NCBI GenBank assembly: GCA_017446845.1
Contig: JAFSOQ010000090.1
Span: 1 to 49,706, forward strand
DNA from: Selenomonadaceae bacterium
Lineage (GTDB): Bacteria; Bacillota; Negativicutes; Selenomonadales; Selenomonadaceae
Direction of reading: 5' to 3'
Length of the DNA stretch: 49,706 nucleotides
The notes under the pieces are model-generated. The model worked only from the letters and a program-made list of their open reading frames with translations. It was not told the DNA's origin and made no database searches. This document shows positions 1-9,340 of the stretch, piece by piece. Made by a program: the position numbers and the translations under genes. Every line of letters begins with the position of its first letter. The first letter of the stretch is position 1.

Positions 1-120
1 CAGAAAAAGCGCGATGAAGGTAAACATTATTTTGTCGCTCTTTCGCATGTTGCTAAAAAACTTGTTCGTGTCATTTTTCATCTTCAAAGAACCGGCGAAT
101 CTTTTTCAGATTTTGCTTGA
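1..120 (+). CDS. C-terminal end of an IS110-like transposase (cut by window edge)
   Basis: An open frame enters from the left edge and stops with TGA at 118-120, giving 39 residues. The peptide has the basic pattern found at the end of IS110/IS116-type transposases: a K-rich stretch, 'EGKHY', then an 'A-KKLVRVI' helix. The catalytic DEDD and serine motifs would lie outside the window, so only the family resemblance of the tail supports the call. I see no clear inverted repeat between its stop and the flavodoxin promoter. Whether the element is complete cannot be judged from this end. Confidence 0.55.
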   Translation, partial: QKKRDEGKHYFVALSHVAKKLVRVIFHLQRTGESFSDFA

Positions 121-210
121 CTCTTTATAGTCAGTCTCCAAAAATTAAAATGACATTAACGCGATTATACAACCGATTTGAGCTTTGCGCAATTTATATC
201 GGCAAATTTA

Positions 211-239
211 TTGACGGCTTGCGGCGGCTATGTTAATAT
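211..239 (+). promoter_or_regulatory. Sigma-70 promoter of the flavodoxin gene
   Basis: TTGACG at 211-216 and TAATAT at 234-239 are separated by exactly 17 bases, with a TG one base upstream of the -10 (extended -10). Transcription would begin near 246, leaving a leader of about 35 bases that contains the GGAGG at 266-270. Confidence 0.75.
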
Positions 240-279
240 GTGCGCGGCTTAGAGTAAAATTTTTTGGAGGCGATTCTTG

Positions 280-708
280 ATGAGTAAAATCGCGGTCGTG
301 TTTTGGAGCGGCACCGGCAACACCGAGGAAATGGCAAACGCCGTAGCTGAGGGCGCAAAAGAAGCGGGCGCAGATGTCGAAGTGTTCCAGGTCGACGAAT
401 TCAACGCAACTGACATGGCGGATTATAACGGTTTCTTGTTTGGTTGCCCGGCTATGGGCGACGAGGTCTTGGAAGAAGATTCTTTCGAGCCGTTCTTCAC
501 CGAAGCAGAGGCTAAACTCAACGGCGTACCCGTCGGCTTGTTCGGCAGCTACGGCTGGGGCGGCGGCGTTTGGATGGAAAATTGGAGCGAGCGCACCAAA
601 GAAGCCGGCGCGAAATTTGTCGGCAGCGTAATCGCCGAAAATGCTCCCGACGACACTGCTCTTGAAGATTGCCGCAAGCTCGGCGAGGATTTGGCTAAAG
701 CTGTGTAA
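280..708 (+). CDS. Flavodoxin, short-chain
   Basis: A 142-residue flavodoxin, a small cytoplasmic FMN protein that carries low-potential electrons in place of ferredoxin. The FMN-phosphate loop SGTGNT is at residues 10-15. The CPAMGDE loop near residue 55 and the FGSYGWGGG segment near residue 90 would hold the isoalloxazine ring. The length and these loops match the Megasphaera/Clostridium flavodoxins closely. A TTG at 277 precedes the ATG at 280; I chose the ATG because GGAGG at 266-270 lies 9 bases before it. It has its own promoter and a strong terminator, so it is probably a single-gene transcript. Partner enzymes are not in the window. Confidence 0.95.
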   Translation: MSKIAVVFWSGTGNTEEMANAVAEGAKEAGADVEVFQVDEFNATDMADYNGFLFGCPAMGDEVLEEDSFEPFFTEAEAKLNGVPVGLFGSYGWGGGVWMENWSERTKEAGAKFVGSVIAENAPDDTALEDCRKLGEDLAKAV

Positions 709-764
709 ATAATTTTTCGACTAAAAAATCTCTCGATTATTGCGGGGAATACAGACTGTATACA

Positions 765-805
765 AAAAGCACCCTCCGACTATGCTTTAGTTGGAAGGTG
801 CTTTT
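765..805 (+). terminator. Intrinsic terminator after flavodoxin
   Basis: AAAAGCACC at 765-773 pairs with GGTGCTTTT at 797-805. The stem continues inwards through TCC/GGA with few mismatches, and the loop is about nine bases. It is A/T-flanked on both sides, so it could work in either direction. The rest of 709-1000 holds only the NRPS promoter. Confidence 0.8.
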
Positions 806-955
806 ATTTACATCTTCAAGAAATAAAAATCAACTTGGAAACTCGATACCGGAAAATCATTAAAAATTTACGTGCACACTGCACAAAAAATATAGCCTAA
901 TGTCAACTGCCCCACGCCTAAGGCGGAGAGAATTTTACGATTTATCAATCGGCGA

Positions 956-984
956 TTGACTTTGTTCCCTCATATCAATAAAAT
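956..984 (+). promoter_or_regulatory. Sigma-70 promoter directly upstream of the NRPS gene
   Basis: TTGACT at 956-961 and TAAAAT at 979-984 are 17 bases apart. The predicted start of transcription near 991 falls on the Shine-Dalgarno itself (GGGAGG, 992-997), so the leader would be only about ten bases long before the ATG at 1001. Confidence 0.65.
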
Positions 985-1000
985 AAATTTTGGGAGGTGA

Positions 1001-4000
1001 ATGCACAGAGTTTTCACGATTCACGAATACTCTGCACTTAAAATGACCAACGACAAAAACTATTTGGATTCTCTGTTCAAGGGATTTTCAGTTGATTCTT
1101 TGCCGATAAAGGACAAGTTCGGGCAAGCGTTCATTGGGAAAAATTTAAAGCTATGCATTGAAAAGGAGCAAGTAAATTCGGCTTGCCGAAAGTTCGATTG
1201 TTCCGGGGAAATTTTTTTAATGGGCGCGTATGGTTTATTACTTGCACGCTTTGCCGGAGCGGACGAAGTTTTATTTTCTGCGACGGGTACGAAAAAAATC
1301 CCCGTGGCGTTGAATTTTTCTTCCGAGCAAAATATTTCCGACTTGATAAAAAATTTGGGCGAGCAAGTTGAACATTCGTGCGAAGTAATCGAAACACCCT
1401 ACGAAGAAATTTCTGCGGCTTACGGCTTCCAAAACGTTCCCGAATTTATATCGGGGTCGCGGGAAGTCAACGATAAAACTTTTGCGTTGCTGTTCGATGA
1501 AAATTCTTGCGGCGTGTCAATCGGTTTCGACGGCGGGAAATATTCCGACGCCTTGATTGAAAGTTTTGTTGCGGCTTATAAAAATATCGTCGGCGAACTT
1601 TTGACCGTCGAAAAAATCGGCGACATTGAATGGCTTTCTGCGGCTGAACTTGAGCGGCTGAAAAATATTCATGACACGGACTGGGAAGTTTTGGAGCGTC
1701 CCGCGTATCGACTTTTACAGGACAGCGCGGAAAAATATCCCGAACGAATTGCGGCAATCGCCAACGGAAAATCTTTGACTTATCGGGAACTGAACGCGGC
1801 GGCTAATCGTTTGGGATATGTTTTGCAAAGTCACGGCGTCGAGGCGGAAAAAATAGTCGGGCTGATATTAAATCGCGGGCTTGAGGTTTACATCACCCGT
1901 CAAGGAATTTTGAAGGCGGGCGGAGCGTTCCTGCCCATGACGCCCGATTATCCCGACGACCGAATCAAATTCATCGTCGAGGATTCAAAAGTTAAACACA
2001 TTGTCACGACCCGCGATATTTACGAACGGCGCAAAGAATTTTTCGACGCGCTGAATATTTTCGTTTGCCTTGTCGAGGAAACTCAATCAGGAAACATTCC
2101 CGCCGATAATTTAAACGTCGATGTTCCCTATGACGCGTTGGCTTACTGCATTTATACGAGCGGTTCGACGGGCAAGCCCAAAGGCGTCATGCTTACTCAA
2201 AAAAATTTGGTGAACTTCGTCGACGCCAATCCGAAGAATCATGAGATTTTGGGCTACACGGAGCGCGGAAGAGTTTCGCTGGCATTGGCGGCGATAACTT
2301 TTGACGTGTCGATTATGGAAGAATTTATTCCGCTGGCGCACGGCTTGACGATTTGCATGACCAACGAAGATGAAATTCATAATCCGTGGTTGTTGAAAGA
2401 TTTGTGCGACAAAAATCAAGTTGACCTGATGAGTTGCACGCCGTCCTATTTGGCGAATTTGATTGACTTCCCCGAATTTGAATCGGTTATCAAGCGGATA
2501 AAATCTGTGGACTTTGGAGCCGAGGCTTTTCCGAGTGCGTTGTTTACGAAACTTCGCGCGATAAATCCCGAAATTTACATCATGAACGGCTACGGACCGA
2601 CCGAGGCAACAATCAGTTGCACGATGAAGGCTATCGAATCGGCGGAAAATATCACGATAGGTTTTCCGAATTCAAATGTTAAAGTCGTGATGACCGACGA
2701 AAAAAATCGCCCGTTGCCAATCGGTGCGTTGGGTGAGATGACGATAATCGGCGACGGAATCGGGCGCGGCTATGTCAATCGCGACGACTTGACCAAAAAA
2801 GTTTTTATAAAGTTGTGGAATAAACCTGCGTATAAGAGCGGCGACCTTGCGAGACTTTTGCCGAACGGAGAAATTGTTTTCCACGGCAGGACGGATAATC
2901 AAGTTAAACTGCGCGGACTTCGCGTCGAGCTTGGCGAGATTGAAACTGTGCTGAATAATTTTGACGGCGTTAAGGCAAGTATCGTGGTCGTGAAAAAAAA
3001 TGCGGCGGGAGATTATTTGGCGGGCTATTTCACTGCCGAGAAAAAAATTGACGTTGACGCGTTGAGAAAACATTTGGCGGCGTCGCTGACGGCTTACATG
3101 GTGCCGGGCGTTTTAATGCAACTGGATAAATTCCCGCTGACTGCCAATCGCAAAATCGACAAGAAAGCATTGCCCGAACCCGACGAAGTTATTTCGGCGG
3201 TTGAAATTGTTCCGCCGCAGAATGATATTCAGCAGAAAATTTTTGATTGCGTCGCTGAAGTTTTGGGCACGCGCGAATTTGGAATAACGACGGAGTTTTC
3301 AAGTGCGGGCTTGACTTCAATCGGCGCGATTCGTTTGAATTTAATTTTGTCGACGGCTTTTGATAAGATAATTCAGACGCGCGACATAGTGGAAAATGAC
3401 ACGGTTGAGAAGTTGGAAAAATTTTTGGCGGAGGCGGAAGACGTTCAGACTTACGCGGCGCAGGAAGATTATCCGTTGACGCAGACGCAACAAAATATTT
3501 TCGTGGAATGCGACGCGGCTCCCGACGACACGACTTACAACTTGCCGATTTTGTTGCCGCTTGATTCGTCAATCGACATAACCCGCTTGCAAAAGTCAAT
3601 CGAAGCCGCAATCGACGCGCACCCCTACTTGAAGGCGAAATTATTTTTTAACGACAAGGGCGAAATTCGCGCACGGCGGCAAGACGATTTACCTGCGGTC
3701 GTGACGATTAAAGCCGTTGAAAATTTGCCGACGCCCGCCGAACTTGTGCGACCCTTCAAGCTGACCGAGGAGCCGCTTTATCGCGCGGAAATTTATTCAA
3801 TTAGGAATCATGACGAGAAACCCCTAACTCCTAACTCCTACCTCCTAACTCCTAACTATCTGTTCCTGGACATGCACCACATTGTTTACGACGGCTCGTC
3901 CGAAGATATTTTCTTCGACGACATAAACGCCGCTTACGACGGGAAAATTTTGTCTGCGGAAAATTACAGCGGCTTTGAAGTTGCATTGGACGAGAAAAAA

Positions 4001-7000
4001 GCTCGCGATTCCGAAAAATTCACCGACGCCAAAAATTATTACGATTCGATTTTTGCTGACGTTGACGCCGAAATTTTGCCGTGCGTCGACTTTGTGGAAA
4101 ATATCGCCAAAAAAGATTCGGTCGTTGCGTTTGAAGAATATCGGACTGCTTTGGACGTCGATAAGGTTAAAAAGTTCTGCGCGGCGAATTCCTGCACGCC
4201 GAATACGTTTTTCCTGTCGATGTTCGGATATTTTCTCGCCAAGGAAAATCAGCGGTCGGACGCGGTTTTCACGACGATTTACAACGGGCGCAATGATTCG
4301 CGTTTGTCAAAAAGTGTCGGCATGTTCGTTAAAACTTTGCCCGTCCTCGTCGACGTCGCCGAAAATTCTTCCGTCAAGGCTTACATTGATTCGGTCGGGC
4401 GTCAACTTGTCGGCAACATGGCGCACGACGTTTACTCGTTCGCGGAAATTTCTGCGGCTTACGATTTGAATATTGATTTGATGTGCGTTTATCAGGGCGA
4501 AGACTTCACGACTTACCACATTGCCGGAACCGACGCGAAAACTTTGCCGTTGATACCTTCGGCGGCTATGTCGGCTTTGTGCCTTGAAATTTTCCTTGAG
4601 GATAATTCTTTTGTCTTCCGCTTTGAATATCGCCCGAATGTCTACAAAGTCGAGACCGTGAAAAATTTTGCCGTCGCATGCGAGAAAATTGCCGAAGAGT
4701 TTTTGACTTCCGCGACGCTTGAAAAATTTACCGTCGTGAATGAGCGCAAAGCCAAAAAGAAAAAAGTTGCCGCGCTTGATATGACTGCGCCGCAAAATGA
4801 AACTCAGCAGAAAATTTTTGATTGCTTGGTTGAAATTATCGGCTCGGATAAATTCGGGATAAGGACGGATTTTTATTCGGTCGGGGTGACATCTATCGGC
4901 TTAATCAGGTTGAATGTTTTGTTATCGCGGGCGTTCGGAAAAATTATTCGCACGCAAGACATAAGAGAGCATGACACGATTGAGAAGTTGGAAAAATTTT
5001 TGTCGGGCGCGGAAGATAATCAGACTTACGAATTGCAATTAGATTATCCGTTGACGCAGACGCAGAATGGAATTTTCGTGGAATGCGTCGCCAATCCGAA
5101 CACGACGATTTATAATATTCCGTATCTTTATAAGCTGGACAAGTCTGTTGACGTTGAGAAGTTGCAAGCGGCGATTAAGTCGGCGATTGACGCGCACCCG
5201 TATTTGAAAATGACTTTGGCGATGAACGATGCCGGAGATATTCGCGCCCGCCGCAACGATGATTTTGACGCGGAAGTTGACATTTTGCACGTCGACAAAT
5301 TGCCGCCCGCCTCCGAACTGGTTAAGCCCTACGAACTTTTGGATAAGCCGCTTTATCGGATTGAGATTTACGCGACGCCGACGGAAAATTATTTGTTCAT
5401 TGACTGCCACCATATCATTTGCGACGGCGAATCCCTTGACATTTTGCTCGAGGACATAAACGCCGCTTACGACGGAAAAATTTTGGATAAGGAGACTTAC
5501 AGCGGCTTTGAAGTTGCGCTCGACGAGCAAAAAAATCGCGCCGGAGACGGTTTGAAAAAATCCAAAGCTTATTACGATTCTATTTTCAAAGGTTGCGACG
5601 CCGATTGCAAACTTTTCAAAGATTTTGACGCGACGAGTTTGGAAACTGTGGCTTATGAGCGCGGCAAATTTGAACTTTCCGTCGCCGCTGCGAAAAAGTT
5701 CTGCGCGGCAAATAATTTAACTTTTAATGCTTTTTTCAATGCGGCGTTCGGCTTTACGTTGGCAAAATTTTTATGTCGAGAGGACGCAATTTTCACAACG
5801 ATTTACAACGGTCGCAATGATTCGCGCCTCATTCAAAGCGTTGCCATGTTGGTTAAAACTTTGCCGGTCAGCTGTTCAATCGTCGACAAAAAAATCACCG
5901 ATTACATTTCTCAAATCGGCAAGCAACTTATGACGAGTATGACGAACGACATTTACTCCTTTGCCGAAATCAGCCGCGAATACGGAATCACGGCGGATAT
6001 GATGTTCGTTTACCAGGGCAAGGCGTCGGAGAAAATTCAAATTGCGGGCGCGGACGCCGAAGAAATTAATTTGGACTTGAACCAAGCAAAATCTCTGTTC
6101 GGCATGGACGTATTCATTAAAGACGGCGCGTTTTGTTTTGAGGTGGAATATCGCCCCGATGTTTATAATTCGTCGACGGTGAAAAATTTTGCGGCGTGTT
6201 TAGGTCAAGTTGCGCAAGAATTTTTGACGCGGGAAAATTTATCGGACGTTGACATAGTTTCTGCGGCTGAGCTTGAGCGGCTGAAAAATATTCACGACAC
6301 GGACTGGGAAGTTTTGGAGCGTCCCGCGTATCGACTTTTGCAGGACAGCGCGGAAAAATACCCCGAACGAATTGCGGCAATCGCCAACGGAAAATCTTTG
6401 ACTTATCGGGAACTGAACGCGGCGGCTAATCGTTTGGGATATGTTTTGCAAAGTCACGGCGTCTGCTCTGAAAAAATTGTCGGATTGATTTTAAATCGCG
6501 GGCTTGAGGTTTACATAACTCGTCAAGGAATTTTGAAGGCGGGCGGAGCGTTCCTGCCCATGACGCCCGACTATCCCGACGACCGAATTAAATTTATCGT
6601 TGAGGATTCCAAAGTTCAACACCTCGTCACTACCCGCGATATTTACAACGACCGCAAAGAATTTTTTGACGCGCTGAATATTTTCATTTGCCTTGTCGAA
6701 GAAACTCAATCGGAAAATATTCCCGCCGAAAATTTGAACGTCGATGTTCCCTATGACGCGCTGGCTTATTGCATTTATACGAGCGGTTCGACGGGCAAGC
6801 CCAAAGGCGTCATGCTCACTCAAAAAAATCTCGTAAACTTCGTCGACGCCAATCCGAAAAATCACGAGATTTTAGGTTTCACGGAGCGCGGAAAAGTTTC
6901 GCTGGCTTTGGCGGCGATTACTTTTGATATTTCGCTTATGGAAGAATTTGTTCCGCTGACTCACGGCTTGACGATTTGCATGGCGAATGAAGACGAAATT

Positions 7001-9337
7001 CACAATCCGATTGCCTTAAAAAATTTGTGCGATAAAAATCTGATTGACTACATGATTTGCACGCCGTCCTATTTGGCTAACTTGATTGATTATCCCGAAT
7101 TCGCGCCGGTTATCAGGCGGATAAAATCTGTGGACGTCGGCTCGGAAGCTTTTTCGAGTACGTTGTTTACGAAACTTCGCGCGATAAATCCCGAAATTTA
7201 CATCATGAACGGCTACGGACCGACCGAGGCAACAATCAGTTGCACCATGAAAGTTATCGAGTCGGCGGAAAATGTCACGATAGGTTTTCCGAATTCAAAC
7301 GTTAAAGTCGTCATGACCGATGAAAAAAATCGCCCGCTACCAATCGGCGCGTTGGGCGAAATGACAATTATCGGCGACGGAATCGGGCGCGGCTACATTA
7401 ATCGCGACGACCTCACGAAGAAAAATTTTATACGGCTGTGGGATAAACCTGCGTATAAGAGCGGCGACTTGGCGAGACTTCTTCCGAACGGCGAAATTGA
7501 TTTTCACGGCAGGACGGATAATCAAGTTAAGTTGCGCGGACTTCGTGTCGAGCTTGGCGAAATTGAAACTGTGCTGAATAATTTTGACAGCGTTAAGTCA
7601 AGCGTCGTGGTAGTCAAGAAAGATGATGCCGGCGATTATTTGGCGGGATATTTTACTGCGGAAAAGCAAATTAATCTTGACGCGCTGAAGAATCATCTTG
7701 CGGCGTCGCTGACAACTTACATGGTGCCGGGCGTCCTCATGCAACTGGAAAAACTTCCGCTGACCGCCAACGGAAAAGTCGACAAGAAAGCATTGCCCGA
7801 ACCCGTCTTGCAAGTCAAAGCGGGAGACAAAAAAATTGCGGCAACTGAATTGCAACAGACATTGTGCGAAATTTTTGCAAAGGCATTGGGCAGAGAAAAT
7901 ATCGGCGCGGACGAAAATTTCTTTGAAATCGGCGGAACGTCGCTTGCGGCGTCGAAAGTGGCAATGGCGGCGTTTTTGAAGAAGTTGCCGATAGTTTATG
8001 CCGACGTCTTCAAATATCCGACGGCGGAAAAATTGGAGGCTTACATTTTATCGCAGAAGAATTCGACGCCCGCGCAGGTCGAAAAGAAAATTTCACCGCC
8101 GAAAATTTCCGAACCCGTAAAACATACCGTCAAATCTTTCCTTGACGAGGTATTTCAAATCGAACGCGCGCTGGAAAAAAATCGCGTGGAGTTTGTCGAC
8201 GAAATTCGCCATGAAAGTTTGGGCAATGTTATGCTCACGGGCGCGACGGGCTTTTTGGGAATTCATATCCTCTACGAATTACTGAAAAACACTTCCGTGA
8301 AAATTTTCTGCTTTGTGCGCAAGGGCAAGGCACTTTCCGCGAAAGAGCGTCTTAAAGGTTTGTTCATTTACTATTTTGATTCGGAGTTGGAAAAAACTTT
8401 CGACGAACGAGTTACGGCGATTGACGGCGACATCACAAAGGTTGACGAGGTGGACGCGCTGATTGATTATCCGTTCCGAACGCTGATAAATTGCGCGGCG
8501 TGCGTGAAACATTTTGCGGCGTCCGATATTTTGACGCGAATAAACGTTGAAGGCGTGCAGAACTTGATAAATCTTTGCGTAAATAAAAAAGCGCGGCTGA
8601 TTCAAATTTCAACAGTCAGTATTGCCGGCGATAATATCAACGAAAAAATTCCGCCGGGCATAAATCTTGCCGAAAATGATTTTTACATCGGGCAGGAAGT
8701 CACAAACAATAAATACGTTTATTCAAAATTCCAAGCGGAAGAACTTGTTTTGGCGACAATCGGTCAAGGAATTCTCGACGCAAAAATTATTCGTGTCGGC
8801 AATTTGATGAGCCGCATATCCGACGGCGAATTCCAAATAAATTTCATGACGAATGCTTTCATGCGCGACTTGAGGAGTTACGCGGTTATCGGCAAGTTCC
8901 CCGTGTCGCTTATGGACGAATCGACGGAATTTTCTCCGATAGACGAGACCGCGCACATGATAGTTACGCTCGCCGGTACAAATTCTTACTTTACGGTTTT
9001 CCACGCCGTCAACAGTCACCGTGTGCACATGGGCGACGTGATTCACGCAATGAACGAGTACGGCATAAAAATCGACGTCGTTCCCGATAATGATTTCAAT
9101 GCGGCTTTGACTGCCGCCATGCGGGACGAAAAGAAAAATTTGCTCGTCTCCAATCTCATATCTTACAATGAAACCGGAGAATACACGGTTCAAGAAATTG
9201 ACCACGAAGATTTTTTCACGGTTAAAGCTCTCTATCGATTGAAATGCAGATGGAGCATAACCGACGATAAGTATATTAAAAACGCGATTGAGGCACTTGA
9301 CACGCTGGGATTTTTTGAGGGAGAAAAATTATTCTGA
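1001..9337 (+). CDS. Nonribosomal peptide synthetase with terminal thioester reductase (half-C)-A-T-C-T-C-A-T-R
   Basis: A 2778-residue multimodular NRPS. Domains by residue: C-terminal half of a condensation domain without HHxxxDG (about 1-208); adenylation A1 (209-727; YTSGSTGKPKG, NGYGPTEAT, YKSGDLA); carrier T1 (Ser773); C1 (about 820-1250; HHIVYDG 959-965); T2 (Ser1298); C2 (about 1349-1750; HHIICDG 1470-1476); A2 (1753-2270); T3 (GGTS, Ser2314); NAD(P)H thioester reductase (TGATGFLG 2413-2420; Tyr2572/Lys2576). The reductase should release the peptide as an aldehyde or alcohol. The C1-T2 unit has no adenylation domain. A1 and A2 are nearly identical outside the substrate pocket. The ATG at 1001 is only three bases after GGGAGG, tight but with no better alternative. 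A MATE exporter follows three bases after the stop. The product cannot be predicted. Confidence 0.95.
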   Translation: MHRVFTIHEYSALKMTNDKNYLDSLFKGFSVDSLPIKDKFGQAFIGKNLKLCIEKEQVNSACRKFDCSGEIFLMGAYGLLLARFAGADEVLFSATGTKKIPVALNFSSEQNISDLIKNLGEQVEHSCEVIETPYEEISAAYGFQNVPEFISGSREVNDKTFALLFDENSCGVSIGFDGGKYSDALIESFVAAYKNIVGELLTVEKIGDIEWLSAAELERLKNIHDTDWEVLERPAYRLLQDSAEKYPERIAAIANGKSLTYRELNAAANRLGYVLQSHGVEAEKIVGLILNRGLEVYITRQGILKAGGAFLPMTPDYPDDRIKFIVEDSKVKHIVTTRDIYERRKEFFDALNIFVCLVEETQSGNIPADNLNVDVPYDALAYCIYTSGSTGKPKGVMLTQKNLVNFVDANPKNHEILGYTERGRVSLALAAITFDVSIMEEFIPLAHGLTICMTNEDEIHNPWLLKDLCDKNQVDLMSCTPSYLANLIDFPEFESVIKRIKSVDFGAEAFPSALFTKLRAINPEIYIMNGYGPTEATISCTMKAIESAENITIGFPNSNVKVVMTDEKNRPLPIGALGEMTIIGDGIGRGYVNRDDLTKKVFIKLWNKPAYKSGDLARLLPNGEIVFHGRTDNQVKLRGLRVELGEIETVLNNFDGVKASIVVVKKNAAGDYLAGYFTAEKKIDVDALRKHLAASLTAYMVPGVLMQLDKFPLTANRKIDKKALPEPDEVISAVEIVPPQNDIQQKIFDCVAEVLGTREFGITTEFSSAGLTSIGAIRLNLILSTAFDKIIQTRDIVENDTVEKLEKFLAEAEDVQTYAAQEDYPLTQTQQNIFVECDAAPDDTTYNLPILLPLDSSIDITRLQKSIEAAIDAHPYLKAKLFFNDKGEIRARRQDDLPAVVTIKAVENLPTPAELVRPFKLTEEPLYRAEIYSIRNHDEKPLTPNSYLLTPNYLFLDMHHIVYDGSSEDIFFDDINAAYDGKILSAENYSGFEVALDEKKARDSEKFTDAKNYYDSIFADVDAEILPCVDFVENIAKKDSVVAFEEYRTALDVDKVKKFCAANSCTPNTFFLSMFGYFLAKENQRSDAVFTTIYNGRNDSRLSKSVGMFVKTLPVLVDVAENSSVKAYIDSVGRQLVGNMAHDVYSFAEISAAYDLNIDLMCVYQGEDFTTYHIAGTDAKTLPLIPSAAMSALCLEIFLEDNSFVFRFEYRPNVYKVETVKNFAVACEKIAEEFLTSATLEKFTVVNERKAKKKKVAALDMTAPQNETQQKIFDCLVEIIGSDKFGIRTDFYSVGVTSIGLIRLNVLLSRAFGKIIRTQDIREHDTIEKLEKFLSGAEDNQTYELQLDYPLTQTQNGIFVECVANPNTTIYNIPYLYKLDKSVDVEKLQAAIKSAIDAHPYLKMTLAMNDAGDIRARRNDDFDAEVDILHVDKLPPASELVKPYELLDKPLYRIEIYATPTENYLFIDCHHIICDGESLDILLEDINAAYDGKILDKETYSGFEVALDEQKNRAGDGLKKSKAYYDSIFKGCDADCKLFKDFDATSLETVAYERGKFELSVAAAKKFCAANNLTFNAFFNAAFGFTLAKFLCREDAIFTTIYNGRNDSRLIQSVAMLVKTLPVSCSIVDKKITDYISQIGKQLMTSMTNDIYSFAEISREYGITADMMFVYQGKASEKIQIAGADAEEINLDLNQAKSLFGMDVFIKDGAFCFEVEYRPDVYNSSTVKNFAACLGQVAQEFLTRENLSDVDIVSAAELERLKNIHDTDWEVLERPAYRLLQDSAEKYPERIAAIANGKSLTYRELNAAANRLGYVLQSHGVCSEKIVGLILNRGLEVYITRQGILKAGGAFLPMTPDYPDDRIKFIVEDSKVQHLVTTRDIYNDRKEFFDALNIFICLVEETQSENIPAENLNVDVPYDALAYCIYTSGSTGKPKGVMLTQKNLVNFVDANPKNHEILGFTERGKVSLALAAITFDISLMEEFVPLTHGLTICMANEDEIHNPIALKNLCDKNLIDYMICTPSYLANLIDYPEFAPVIRRIKSVDVGSEAFSSTLFTKLRAINPEIYIMNGYGPTEATISCTMKVIESAENVTIGFPNSNVKVVMTDEKNRPLPIGALGEMTIIGDGIGRGYINRDDLTKKNFIRLWDKPAYKSGDLARLLPNGEIDFHGRTDNQVKLRGLRVELGEIETVLNNFDSVKSSVVVVKKDDAGDYLAGYFTAEKQINLDALKNHLAASLTTYMVPGVLMQLEKLPLTANGKVDKKALPEPVLQVKAGDKKIAATELQQTLCEIFAKALGRENIGADENFFEIGGTSLAASKVAMAAFLKKLPIVYADVFKYPTAEKLEAYILSQKNSTPAQVEKKISPPKISEPVKHTVKSFLDEVFQIERALEKNRVEFVDEIRHESLGNVMLTGATGFLGIHILYELLKNTSVKIFCFVRKGKALSAKERLKGLFIYYFDSELEKTFDERVTAIDGDITKVDEVDALIDYPFRTLINCAACVKHFAASDILTRINVEGVQNLINLCVNKKARLIQISTVSIAGDNINEKIPPGINLAENDFYIGQEVTNNKYVYSKFQAEELVLATIGQGILDAKIIRVGNLMSRISDGEFQINFMTNAFMRDLRSYAVIGKFPVSLMDESTEFSPIDETAHMIVTLAGTNSYFTVFHAVNSHRVHMGDVIHAMNEYGIKIDVVPDNDFNAALTAAMRDEKKNLLVSNLISYNETGEYTVQEIDHEDFFTVKALYRLKCRWSITDDKYIKNAIEALDTLGFFEGEKLF
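3800..3858. repeat. Heptamer repeat element inside the NRPS C1 domain
   Basis: TTAGGAA at 3801-3807 is followed after 13 bases by five CTCCTAA-type heptamers (3821-3855), the usual inverted layout of the intergenic family. It is read in frame as part of C1, immediately before the HHxxxDG motif. The paralogous C2 lacks about 14 residues at this place. Confidence 0.85.
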
Positions 9338-9340
9338 AAT

